Below are positions 1-20,009 of a DNA stretch of 64,000 bases, piece by piece. Location: NCBI RefSeq assembly GCF_963675165.1, contig NC_087392.1, forward strand, positions 1,999,001 through 2,063,000, given 5' to 3'. Positions within the stretch are counted from its first letter, which is position 1, and each line of letters begins with the position of its first letter. Both the position numbers and the translations under genes were made by a program. This DNA is from Halichondria panicea (taxonomy: Eukaryota; Porifera; Demospongiae; Suberitida; Halichondriidae). The notes under the pieces are model-generated. The model did not search any database, was not told where the DNA came from, and saw nothing but the letters and a program-made list of their open reading frames with translations.

Positions 1-3498
<3,498 letters not shown>

Positions 3499-3925
3499 CC
3501 ATTTAAGCCGAACTACTTGTATACCTATTCCTGAACTGTTGTACACATTTAATAATGCACACACGAATCAATATTGTTAACTCTTTTTTTCTCTTTTCAA
3601 TAATTGTATGCTGTGTACGCACGTACGTGCATGTCTGTCGGACTATAAGACTGTAGTAATGATTAGTCTCGCGGGCCATACTCCACAATCTGATACTATT
3701 GTAAGTAATGATAGCTTCTTCTCGTTACTGTGTGGGCAAGAGCATTGGTGAGGATTTTGTGGTCAGCATTATTCAGGTAAGATATAATATGTAAGATAAT
3801 TGAGTGATTAGTAACAGTGTATATGAAAACAATGTTAGCCATGCAAGCTCTTAATACTCATCACATGCTGAAGGAAAATGATATAATATTAGTATAATTA
3901 AGAGCTAATGTTACAATTAAGAGAG

Positions 3926-6900
3926 TCATTTCTTCTCTCTCTTGTCCCATCTCCAGACTGTACCATTGTCGCACACCGCCACCAGTACACTATAAGGTGG
4001 CCGGGGGATCGAGGGGGGAAAGTATTGAATGTAGGGATGATAATAACAAGTCAAACTTACGATGCATCTTTGTTGAAACACACTTGTCTGATCACTGACG
4101 TGCACCGATGGTGTGAGAGAGTGTGTGACCTGTGGAGTGTGTACCATAATATAGAGGGTATATTTCGAGGGTATATTTCGAGGGTATAGACTTTTGAGGA
4201 AATGTTTTTAGAAAGTTTTCCCGGAATAGCATCCTTTTTGCAGCATGTATATATGTATGCAAATATTAATTTAGTGGGTATAAAATGTTAGTGGTATATG
4301 CTATCAGTGAAAACCATAAATATTTATACCCTTGAAATATACCCGCTATACAGTATGTGTAGGGGAAGAGGAGTATGATCGACACACCCACCTCATTTTG
4401 CTTGGTTCGTCAACAGTAAGGTCCCAGAGAGCAATCTTTCCATTGGTGGTGCCCAACGCTAGTAGCTTCTGTCTGTAGTCCACTGCAAACCGAATGAACC
4501 AAATGTCGCAGTGGTTAATCTCCAATCTGTAGGTAGAAAGAAGCTCTTTCAAAACAGAGTGCCTAAACACACCTATTCATTGGAGAAGCTATACAGAATC
4601 ATAGATAGAGCAAAGAGGGATTGGCAACAAAATCGACCTCGAATAACCATGCATCCGTGTTGCCCCGGCGTTACTCGAGGCTGTCTACTTCAACGTAAGA
4701 AGACAGCCTCGAGTAAAGCACAGGCTGGGAATGGTTGAGGAGACAACTGATTGTCTTACTGTCAGTATAACAATCCTGCTGCTGATTTTAGACTTCATTT
4801 CCATGCTTGAGGCTATATGTGATCCAGGACACTACTTAGTTAGACAATCTTAGCTATATTATATTATAGGTGCTATTGGTACATAGCCATAAAAAAACGG
4901 TGAAAAGAGGTGAAAAAAGCGCTATGTACCTGTAGCTCTTTCTCAACAATCTAGAAAAAATTTTGGGAATTTCCACATAATACACATCATCAAGAAGCAT
5001 GGAAATGAAGTTTTGGGGGGTCTTAGAAAGCTCTGTGTAAGGCCTCAAACATAAAAAAGTATTTCGCGGCGTTACGGTGGGGGACAACACGCATCGTTTA
5101 AGGATTAAGCCACACCCCCTGCACAAAAGTCTACGTTTTAACTTCCGTTGCCAATCCCTCTCTTCTTTATCTATGACAGAATGAATCTTAGCAGAATTGG
5201 ATGCCCGTAACTCAAGATACTGACAGATACATAATTATAGCAGTGAATTTTGACACACAATACTATCATATTTATGAGCTACAAAAGAAGACATTGGATA
5301 CTTAATATTGTAACTCAAGTTATGGACAACACCTCAATGTCATGTAATCATGAGCAATTGTTCACTCACCTATGTAGAACAGTAGGCTTCTGAATGTCTG
5401 CCTCTTTCTCTGGAGGCTTCCACAGCACGACACAATCCTCACATGACTTGGAGAGGGCCAAGAACCCAAACCATCGCACACAGTCCACATAGTTACGATG
5501 AACGTCTCGGGTTGAGAAGGAGGGGAAATGGATGGAAACAGTTGGGAAACTCCTGCAGATGGAAAACATACACACTTACATTGTAGAAAATGAGATGCAG
5601 TTGTCATACGAAAACTGATACATAGAGTAGGGAAAAAAGTGGGAAAAGTGAGATAACGTTGGTCCAATAACGTTACTTTTATGTTATTCTGAAAGATTAG
5701 AGAGAGACCTTTCAGATGATGTGTTATCATTTAATTTTTAATTTATTAATTTTTTTTTTATTTTTTATGTTATTCTGAAAGATTAGAGAGAGACCTTTCA
5801 GATGATGTGTTATAATTTTTTGGCCTGTTTTTGACAAAATACATACCGTATAGCAGGTATATTTCGAGGGTATAAATTTTCGCGGAAATGCCTTTAGAAA
5901 GGTTTTCACAGATTAATTTTCGTGGAATAGCGTGCTTTTTGCTGAATGCATGCATGCGATACCGTATAGCGGGTATATTTCGAGGGTATAAATTTTCGCG
6001 GATGGACCATTACAAAGGATTTCGCGGATTTTATTTTCGTGGTCTGAGTTCCAGCCTTTTGGCGCATGCGCACATCATGCAGCTGTACCTCCACACCGTT
6101 AACCTCGAATCCATAATACTGAACACGCCTACTATTCATAAATTTTCGTGGGTATAAATTTTCACGGTACATGCCTAATCTGCGAAAACCACAAACATTT
6201 ATACCCTCGAAATATACCCGCTATACGGTATATATGCAGCTCGTGGTCTTTTTCGAAAATAGGAAATTATGGCCTGTTCCAAATCTGTGATTTGAGTATG
6301 CCATCTGAATGAGCTCCTTCTAAGCTTTCAAAAAATCCTAAAATGGACCACCCGAACTCCAGTTACAGAGCCAACTCTAGTATTTATTGAGGGGTCTGGA
6401 AGAAAGAGGTATCGATGTACATGTATTATAGGCCATAGATTCTCTTCAGGCAATGTGTGTGCATACTGACTTTTTTAATGACCTCTGGTACTCAAACGAA
6501 TCTTTGATTGCTTTACTTAGTTTATCGTCATTCATCTCCCAGACCTTGAGGGCATGGTCCATGCCACACGACAGGATCTTATCACCATGGAAGCTAAAGT
6601 CAGCACCCAGAACCTCATCTCTGTGTCCCTCGGCACCTCCCAATACAGCGATACACACACTCGTTTTGAGGTTCCACAGCCTCAGGGCATGGTCTAGGGG
6701 AGGGAGAAACAGTGAATGTAGATAGATTGTGTTGGTAAGCTATTATATAGGGTAAGCCTAACGACATACCAGCTCACTACATACCCACCCACCTTTGCTG
6801 GCTGACAGTAGGAGGCGAGGGTCAGAGGGGTGTACCTTGAGCTCGTTGACAGCGTTGCCATGGCCAGAGTATGACTGTATAATTATAGTGAGTAGTGAGT

Positions 6901-7472
6901 GGTCGGTCAGTGGGAATGAGATTAGATATTAAACTCACTGCTCTGCAACTAGCAGTGCTTGTTCCAAGTATTCGAATGATTCCCTTGAGACCACCAATGG
7001 CTAATAGCCCCTCTCCTGTCTCAGTGTCGTAGCTCCAAGCACATGTGTAGAAGTTCTCTTCAGGCTGTGTCATGTGTGTATTGTGTATGTGTGTGTGTGT
7101 GGGTGGGTGGGTGGATGGCGACTCCAATACCAAGTATGTACACGTGCAAACTTACATCAGTGTCTGAGTATGCCTGTGTGGGTGCTATACTCCCGTCGTC
7201 GTTGCATTTGTACACAGTAGCCTGCAAAGGTGGACACACATAGATTGAGGGTAACCCTCTAATTAAATTCACACACCCTGTTGCTCCCGACAGTGGCAAA
7301 GAAGTCAGTGTTTCCTTGGGACCAATTGAATTGGACACCAAAGAGAGGCAGCCCATGTTCCTCCTGCAATGGAAGGCTCTTTATAGAGTAGCACATGCGT
7401 CCCCTCCATTACTATAAATCATGTGTATACCTTTACTTGGCTTAGGAACTTGTATGTAGAGCTTGCATTCAT
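3926..7472 (-). CDS. EED: Polycomb protein EED, WD40 subunit of PRC2
   Basis: EED is the WD-repeat core subunit of Polycomb repressive complex 2. It binds trimethyl-lysine on histone H3 and stimulates the EZH methyltransferase in the nucleus. The reading starts [13 protein letters not shown] at 7472 and runs through exons near 7361-7281, 7.2, 7.0, 6.8, 6.7-6.47, 5.55-5.36, 4.50-4.39, 4129-4061 and 3989-3926. Diagnostic strings are [100 protein letters not shown] and [15 protein letters not shown], in the order found in animal EED. The N-terminal tail before the first WD repeat is only about 20 residues, against roughly 70-80 in vertebrates, so an upstream exon may be missing from my model. 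Several introns hold MITEs. It is convergent with the SRCR gene and lies 270 bp downstream of RSK on the same strand. Confidence 0.93.
4150..4356. mobile_element. MITE, family with GGGTATATTTCGAGGGTATA ends
   Basis: The left end gagggtatatttcgagggt and the right end tatacccttgaaatataccc enclose about 205 bp without coding potential, in an EED intron. It belongs to the same family as the copies at 5.85-6.23, 17.69-18.21 and 37.75-37.93 kb. Confidence 0.7.
4600..5176. mobile_element. MITE-like inverted-repeat element with internal hairpin
   Basis: About 575 bp in the large EED intron. The left end (atagatagagcaaagaggga, then ttggcaac) is matched in reverse at the right end (gttgccaatccctctcttct, then ttatctat). 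Inside, 4671-4686 and 4701-4716 form a perfect 16-bp hairpin with a 14-base loop. I see no transposase reading. A related, more diverged element may sit at 15148-15634. Confidence 0.6.
5681..5813. repeat. Direct duplication of a 47-bp repeat segment
   Basis: Positions 5681-5727 and 5767-5813 are identical 47-bp copies (atgttattctgaaagattag...) separated by about 40 bases of almost pure A/T. The text (gaaagatta, agagaccttt, cagatgatgtgtta) also resembles the dispersed repeat seen at 53.3-53.8 kb, so this looks like a locally duplicated fragment of that family. Confidence 0.75.
5846..6231. mobile_element. Two adjacent MITEs, one truncated and one full
   Basis: A truncated copy (5846 to about 5958) is followed by a complete one (5960-6231). 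The complete copy starts accgtatagcgggtatattt and ends in the reverse complement, ctatacggt. The complete copy holds GCGCATGCGCA at 6062-6072, which fits the NRF1 consensus, so the element can move a promoter-type site. Both lie in an EED intron. Confidence 0.75.
6245..6390. repeat. Dispersed repeat fragment in EED intron
   Basis: The text from about 6265 (tggcctgttccaaatctgtg, atttgagtatgccatctgaa) to 6385 (agttacagagccaactctag) matches 53.68-53.78 kb in order, with scattered differences. It is a non-coding dispersed repeat of unknown class. Confidence 0.65.
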
Positions 7473-7743
7473 GACTAGCTATGACGAATGACACTAGCTA
7501 TGACGAATTATGACGCAATAATTATATCACACCACCACAAGTGATACCTCCCACTAGCTTGTAAACTTTTTTCAAATAAACTCTTGATAAAATTTTTGTG
7601 CAACAGATTCATACAATTATAAGATTGATTCTACACGTACACAAGACAAAATAATTCTGCATAATTAATAATTTTCGTGTGTAAAACAATGAGACTCTAG
7701 ACATTGACAGAGATATAGTGTGAACATCGCCATTCAGTTCGCT

Positions 7744-13721
<5,978 letters not shown>

Positions 13722-14771
13722 CTTGGCACCTGCAGAGGGATGAGCACCAATACACAAAGTGATCGGTCTATCAGATCGCTTCCGTTTGAACATCCATACA
13801 ATACAAGCTCTTGGAAAACAGTAGCTGGCGCTTGTACACTTCGCACTAGCCGTACAATGTAGGTGTGCATCAAATAGAGTGAACAATAATAAATTGCAAG
13901 TGGAGCAAGCGACCCTTTTCCAGAATGTATTCCCTAATGCAATTAATTATTCACAGCCTACAAAAGACAATGGAAATTGAATTATAGAGTTACTACATTG
14001 TGTATAGGCAAGAGTAGACTGTATCTACTCTTGCTATATAGGTCATAAACAATGAAAATCTACAGCATTTTGCATGCAAAAAATCATAGTCAGTGAGCTC
14101 ATAGGAAGTGTCCAGTACTGCTTCTCTTGGTTGCGTTTGAATCCCTCTTCCAGTGTGTGTGGTGAATCCATTGTGACATACACAGTATATACTATAGATA
14201 GTAATCTGGCTATATCTTGCACTTTCCGGTAGACAATTCACAAAACTATGAATGCATTTCTAAGAAGCTTGATACAAATATTAAAATGTGCACATGCATA
14301 CTCACACACGCACACAATGCCACAGCAAAGGCTCGTCATGCATTTACCCACATACAGTAATATACAACATCCTAAACGATAGTTTAAAGAGGTGTCAAAA
14401 ACAGCTACACAAAATTAATTGTCAACCTCCCACACAACTTGACGTACCACAAATCGATACCAAGCTCGTGCAGGAAGTATATCAACTGCACTCATGGGTA
14501 TGTGTGGAAAACAAGCACAACTTACCCTAGACTTTATGTAAGCTTAGCAGGATCAATTGTCACCTCAGTGTCCAGATTTATTAGACGCTTGATCGATCGT
14601 GTCATGTATAAACCTTCGAGGTTGATTGCTTTGCAGGAATTCAGAGAAATGATGTCATTTTTAATTAATAAGCGGTACTCTTCAACTAAAGCGCACCCAC
14701 AATAAAGTTCAAGAAGAGAGTTTGCTGCTATAGTGCTAGTGCTGGTCTACCTCATCTGTGAGAGTTTGGAG
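13722..14771. other. Divergent intergenic region, RSK to MYCBP
   Basis: About 1.05 kb between the two start codons. A ctgcag acceptor just upstream of the RSK ATG (minus strand, near 13733) implies at least one untranslated RSK exon further up. I see no gene or clear repeat here; short ORFs such as the one near 14.5 kb match nothing I know. Confidence 0.5.
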
Positions 14772-15924
14772 ATGTCTCAGCAAAAGGTGAGTATGTGCTT
14801 AGGCTGATGCAGTAACAACAGTTTACTCAACAGCTAACAACAATCTTTTCACCTCCTATTGGTTGTCATGGTGATGACACACATGCTCATGCATTATCCC
14901 TTTGTGTATGCAGTCAGAGTCAAAGAGGGAAGAGTTTCGACGCTACCTGGAGGGTACTGGAGTGTTGGACGCACTCACTAAAGTGCTCGTGGGCCTGTAC
15001 GAGGAACCAGACAAGCCCTCAGATGCCTTGGAGTATCCTTCTGTGTATATTGTTATAGTTACATGCATGTTCTTATGAGATTATGCTCACCTTCCATTGT
15101 TTGTTAATGTATAAGCTGTATCTCACTCAGTTAGGCTTGTTCATATCATAGATACGGATTGGAAACGGAAGCGATTACGTGATGTTTTACAATGAAGTCT
15201 ACGTAGTGGCTCTGGGATCATCCTTGTATCTCTCTATAACTGGCGCGAAAACTCTGGAAACTTATTGTGTCTAATGCATACATCTCAAAGCTACCCCCAT
15301 TACTGAATCACATTCCCCCTCCTAATAGGTATTATTTGGAAATGTAGAAAATATAATCTCAATTGTCATGAAGTAGCTAGAGTACACAGAGCGCCTCTTC
15401 GTGCTGTGTTCCTATAGTACCTATGATATGGCTACGTAAGGCTGTGTAACTAAGTAGTGTGCTGTGTCCCAAATGGCCTCAAGTATGAGATGTAGCAGCA
15501 GAATTGCTCGTAGATTTTACAGACAGCAAACAATTATTCATGTTAACCTTCCATGTTAAAAGTAAGCCTCGATTGAAACCGCGGAGATACAGGGATGGTA
15601 CTTCGTTTTCAATCTCTCTCTCTTCTATCTATGTTCATACTGACAGTAATGATAATTATGCATTTGTTTGTTCCTGAATTAGTCCCTCAGTTTTGTGAAG
15701 CATCATCTCCATGGAGGACCACTGGAAAGTATCGATGCTGAGGCACTAAAGAAAGAAAACGAAGAGCTTCAGCAGAGAAACAGGGAGCTGGAAGAGCAAG
15801 TCGCCCAACTCCAGACGGCTGTAAATATCCAATTTTTAATAATAATTATGCATTCACATTATTTTTTTGTTTTCTGCAGCTATCCAAGTACGAATCAGAG
15901 TCAACTGAAACTGTGGCCAGCTAA
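14772..15924 (+). CDS. MYCBP: c-Myc-binding protein (AMY-1)
   Basis: MYCBP is a small coiled-coil protein that binds the N-terminus of c-Myc and AKAPs; in many animals it is also found in cilia and sperm. Four exons (14772-14786, 14914-15032, 15691-15820, 15880-15924) join in frame to give 102 residues, against 103 in human. Diagnostic strings are SKREEFRRYLEGTGVLDALTK, VLVGLYEEPDKPSDALD and, across the second junction, FVKHHLHGGP. They are followed by a charged coiled coil (KKENEELQQRNRELEEQVAQL). The first exon codes only five residues. The gene ends 190 bp before the UPRT start on the same strand. Confidence 0.93.
15148..15634. mobile_element. Possible MITE in MYCBP intron 2
   Basis: The left text tagatacggattggaaacg is approximately the reverse complement of the right text cgttttcaatctctctctct followed by tctatcta. 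The interior shows no coding signal. The arms resemble those of the 4.6-5.2 kb element, so a shared family is plausible; the match is imperfect and I give it moderate weight. Confidence 0.4.
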
Positions 15925-16116
15925 AGACTCTAGAACACTACTAGCAAGGACTTGATAATTAATGTTACAAGCACAATCCTCATGCATGAGTACAATATCT
16001 GTCTAATTGTGTGCAAATGTTCTCATTATCACCTAATTGAGTATGACCTGTCTCTGTCTCTTGTACTGTAACCACACACGTGCATGCCGGAGTAGCTACC
16101 CGAGTACCCGTAGAAG

Positions 16117-17157
16117 ATGAGTGACTCTAGCCCCGATGGTAGCCATACCGAGCTGTTTGATTGCTTCAATGGGGCTAGTGCTGTGGACACTACAGGAGAC
16201 CTGCCTAACCTGAGAGTCATGGCGACCAATGATCAGATCAGGGAGCTACAGACTATCATCAGAGACAAGTAAGTAGCATCCTATAATAATAGTATTTATA
16301 ACAATTATTATCATCAATGTCTATGTGCAGGAATACGACTAGAAGTGATTTTCTTTTCTACTCGAATCGATTGGTAAAACAGATAATAATCTATTATATT
16401 AGATGTGTTCTGTATTTTTTTTTGCTTTGAGCTACTATTCTCGATGTCGCTAGATACGCCTGGTGGTGGAGGAAGGTCTCAACTGTCTTCCGTCATTTGC
16501 TCTCAAAGTCACTACACCTACAGGTATGATTATCTATCTGACAAACTGACCATTAATTTCTTATAGGTTGTGAGTATGAAGGCGAGTGGTTTGAGAAGAA
16601 TAACTGTGCTGTCAGCATTCTCAGGAGCGGTAAGTGTCCGTCTCAATGAATGGCCATTATCATTGTCATCTCTGTCATGTGACCCACTCATACCCAGGTG
16701 AAGCAATGGAGAAGGGACTGCGGGATTGCTGCAGATCTATGAGAATTGGCAAGATCCTTATCAGACGTCATAGGGACTCAAAGGAGCCTCAGGTGTACTA
16801 TGCCAAGTTCCCCCCAAATATTGAGAAAAGAAAGATCTTACTTCTCTTGCCTGTGTTAGGTGAGTGAGATTCATACAACATTGCACACACATGTGTACAC
16901 TAGCTTCTTTTGTGTACAAAATAATTATCATACATACATGTACACACATAGAGACTGGAGCAACTGTGAAGACAGCCATATCAGTCCTCAAGGAGCATAG
17001 TGTGAACGAGAAAAACATCTTCTTGGTGACTCTGTTCTCTACGCCACTGGCAGCCAACAATGTGCTTACCTCCCACCCAAATATGACCATGCTCACGTCA
17101 GAGGTGCACCGAGACAGCCCAAGTCACTTTGCTCATAAGTACTTTGGCTCAGACTAA
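16117..17157 (+). CDS. UPRT: Uracil phosphoribosyltransferase homolog
   Basis: Six exons (16117-16268, 16331-16373, 16454-16523, 16567-16629, 16698-16859, 16952-17157) join in frame to 231 residues. The protein follows animal UPRT from NDQIRELQTIIRDK through LIRLVVEEGLNCLP, VTTPTG, ILRSGEAMEKGLRDCCRS, IGKILI, YYAKFPP and LFSTP to HFAHKYFGSD. Bacterial and fungal UPRT makes UMP from uracil and PRPP. Animal homologs have changes in the uracil-binding region, and whether they are active is debated; the PRPP-loop region here reads LPVLETGATV where active enzymes typically have DPMLATG. That lost Asp argues against classic activity; this is inference. Confidence 0.93.
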
Positions 17158-17354
17158 ACTGTATACAGCTAGCGCACGTATTTTGAAATTTATCAATTTG
17201 TATACACCTTCATCAAATCAATCTTGTCTTTTACGATATAAAAATGTTCACTTGTAAACAACCTCAATTATAGATCTAATTGGATCAAACAAAGCACAAA
17301 AAAATGTTTTACAAAAAGAACTACCTGTATACTTGTTTGCACTGAACAGTTAGG

Positions 17355-18798
17355 CTACTTAAGAACTTTCTGCTTGTCTTTCTGTTTATTGAACCAGCTG
17401 AGGTAGGTAGCCCAGAACAAGCTCACAATGAGGACAAAGTTCAGTTGGTGAGGGACTGGGATGAATCGAAAGTTGACAAACTACAAAGAAAAAAGTAAGG
17501 CTCAATAAGGCTCAATAATACAGTCATTAACTCCCACCTGAGCTACAGGCCAGACCATCCAGTTGGCTTTGAGCACGTCCCACAGTCTCTCTTTTACGTT
17601 AGCCACAGAGTCCTCCACTGACCTTCCCTCCAGCTTGGGAAGCCTATGTATGTGTAGGTATGAGGGAACAGTAGGAAACTGCATTCTATATACTGTAGCG
17701 GGTAATTTCTAGGGTATAAAATTAATGTTCGTGGTTTTCACTGATCAAGCACAGGGGCGGATCCAGGAATTTTGAAAAGGGGGGGGGGGGGGGGCAGTTT
17801 GAAGAAAATTTTTACTAAAAAAAAGGTCAACAGTTTTTTTAAAGCTCAATCAGTGTAGCTTTTCTGATCAGGGATTGATTGATGACAGTATGACATACAT
17901 AGTAGCAGGAGATAGCAGAAATGGATGGAATCATCTTGCTCTTCAGCTTCAAAAGTCTACAACTAGAGATCGTCTGCATGCGATATGCTTGATTTCTGCT
18001 CTAAGCCACACCCACTTTGTGAGCTCGTTTTATTCGAGCTGGTCAGAAAGGGGGGCACGTGCCCCTTGTGCCCTGCACTGGATCCGCCACTGACTTAGCA
18101 TGTATGAATCTAGTATCACATGCATGCATGCTGCAAAAGGCTGCTATTCTGCGAAAATTAAAAAGGGTCTTTCCGCGAAAGTTTACACCCTCGAAATATA
18201 CCCGCTACACAGCACTCCTTACGAATCGAGAGATCTACAGCACTTGACCAAGCAGCTTACGTGAAGAGGTAAATAGTGTTGATGCCTGCAGCCCAGTAGG
18301 TGAACTGATCGACAAACATCTTAGCCAAGGACATGCTGTTTCCTTGAAGAGCAAGCTGCATAAATTATTTAACATAGGGACATAAATAAAAGATACATAA
18401 TCTGTACACTCTAACCTTTCTTACAACCAACCACTCAAGGAAGTTGAAGTGGAGGTGTGACAGTGGACCTAGGAGGAACGTTCCAAATATCCACGCCCTC
18501 CCAAACCGAGCAATGTCAAAACGGTCATTGCCAACCACCACCTGAGCAATGACATCCCCACTACCAAACAAAACTGCAATGATAGAAAATAGTTACTCTG
18601 TGTGTACTTAGCTGCAGATGTGCTCTCACTGCCTGAGGTGATGCTTTTAGTGACTAGGGGAGCTCTCTTCAGCTGTTTGTTGTACCATGCCATAGGACTG
18701 AAGCTCCTCCGGGTCATCAGAGAGCCCTTGCTCTTGCAGGAAGCCAGCAGGCATCTCCCAACAGGAGTTGATTTCTGCACAAGTACCAGCACAGACAT
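17355..18798 (-). CDS. Mpv17/PMP22 family membrane protein
   Basis: Five exons (18798-18630, 18573-18416, 18355-18261, 17643-17538, 17480-17355) join in frame to 217 residues. The Mpv17/PMP22 family comprises four-helix proteins of the mitochondrial inner membrane or peroxisome, thought to act as small-solute channels. Family signatures are FGSGDVIAQ near residue 60, GPLSHLHFNFLEW, LAKMFVDQF, WMVWPVAQ, NFRFIPVPHQLNFV and the C-terminal WATYLSWFNKQ. The about 50 residues before FGSGD are basic and Ser-rich (ASCKSKGSLMTRRSF), which fits a mitochondrial presequence. I cannot say which paralog (MPV17, MPV17L or PXMP2) is closest. It is head to head with the SH3BGRL-like gene, 256 bp away. Confidence 0.85.
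17691..18213. mobile_element. MITE interrupted by a second MITE
   Basis: The outer element starts tactgtagcgggtaatttct and ends ctcgaaatatacccgctaca; it belongs to the GGGTATATTTCGAGGG family. It is split by the element at 17752-18092, so about 180 bp belong to the outer copy. It lies in an intron of the Mpv17-like gene. Confidence 0.7.
17752..18092. mobile_element. Nested MITE with CAGxGGCGGATCC ends
   Basis: It begins caggggcggatccag and ends ctggatccgccactg, a clear terminal inverted repeat, and sits inside the older MITE at 17691-18213. A run of about 15 G lies near its left end (17780-17794). No coding signal. The CAGTGGCG-type ends resemble those of the nested element at 42862-43169. 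Confidence 0.75.
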
Positions 18799-19054
18799 TG
18801 TTGTTAAGGTTGGATTGCTGAGGTCAGCACATAAAAGATAGGAGTGGCTGAACGTCATGCAATTTGCATGACGTTCAGCCACTCCTATCTTTCATTGCAA
18901 AAAGCCTCCTACGTAAACTACCACTATTGAGGAAGTGGGCGTGAGGAACAAGGCTCACTCACACGTACACAGGGCTAAGAAAACTCCAAGCTCAACTCGA
19001 CTCCAAGAAGAACAGATAACCCACTACCAAAGCTCAGCGGAGAAGATCACAAAG
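18799..19054. promoter_or_regulatory. Bidirectional promoter, Mpv17-like and SH3BGRL-like
   Basis: Only 256 bp separate the two start codons, so both promoters must fall here or inside the first exons. The region holds the 59-bp palindrome at 18834-18892, whose arms each contain a CRE-like TGACGT half. No TATA box is evident. The promoter call is inferred from gene layout. Confidence 0.6.
18834..18892. repeat. Near-perfect 59-bp palindrome
   Basis: Bases 18834-18862 (29 bp, beginning aaagataggagtggctg) are matched without a mismatch by the reverse complement at 18864-18892, with one T between. It starts 36 bp upstream of the Mpv17-like ATG. Both arms contain aacgtca/tgacgtt. Confidence 0.95.
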
Positions 19055-19711
19055 ATGGTAGTCAAATATTACTATTCCAGTGTCTCTAGCAACCTTGAAG
19101 TGAGTTTGTAACAAGCTAAATGTAAGTAAAAAGTTAGCTGCTATATTTTTATGACATTTTTACATGCTACATAATTATTGCCAAAATTATGGCATAATGT
19201 AGGCCTTGTTAACATGGAACCGATCAAAATGTAAACACAAGTCCCTTACAAACCTATAGGTCAGTGTTAGCTAGCTAAGCTACATGTATGTGTTGTGTTT
19301 TCACTATGACCATAAATGGGCAATCTCTTGACTGAATGCAATTTGGCAGAGTCTTAAATATTTGGCCTTACAACTGTTGTGATGCACAGATCAAGAAGAA
19401 TCAACAGAAAATTGAGATGATCTTGGACTCAAAGAAGATTGCCTTTGTAAAGATTGATGTAGCTGCTGATGAAGATGCCAAGAAAAGAATGAGAGAACTC
19501 ATGGAAAATCCATCTGCCATTCCACCCCAACTCTTCAATGACGACACCTATTGTGGGGTAAGGTCTCATGCATTGTGCCACACAAATGGTTGTATTGTTG
19601 GGTCGTTAGCCAATGATTAATATTCATTATTTTTCTCTTTTGCAGGACAATGATGCATTTGAAGAAGCTATTGAGTGTGAACGACTGGAGGAGTTTCTCA
19701 AGCTCAAATGA
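19055..19711 (+). CDS. SH3BGRL: SH3BGRL-like thioredoxin-fold protein
   Basis: Three exons (19055-19099, 19390-19557, 19646-19711) join in frame to 92 residues, the usual size of SH3BGRL/SH3BGRL3. The family has a glutaredoxin-like fold but usually lacks the CxxC active site, and acts as a small cytosolic adaptor. The start MVVKYYYSSVSSNLEIKKNQ has no CxxC, in keeping with this. Further signatures are VKIDVAADEDAKKRMRE, NPSAIPPQLFNDDTYCG and the acidic C-terminal ECERLEEFLKLK. Ile-Pro-Pro at the cis-proline site of the fold is retained. I cannot assign the exact paralog. Confidence 0.88.
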
Positions 19712-20009
19712 ACTCTCCTAGTCACAAACTCTAATAGCTAGATGTAGCCTATCTTGCACACAGAGTGCTCTGATTTTGACATATGCTGGTTTTATACCCA
19801 TGATGGTAATGAATTAATAGTACTGGGTGTTCACATCTGATGACGATGTCACAGCTTAATGATTATGTTATGGACTTTGATTACGCTGTACTTAATCTGT
19901 GCCAGTGGCAGAAATTGAAATGAATTATATACACCAAAACAGCAGCTTGTAAAAGAGTTCTATATAACAAAACACACAAAATATAATATATTTAGAGTCA
20001 GTCAATGGT

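Noticed and set aside
16029-16229. Minus-strand ORF across the UPRT start
   Set aside because: Opposite to a well-supported coding exon and without a family signature.
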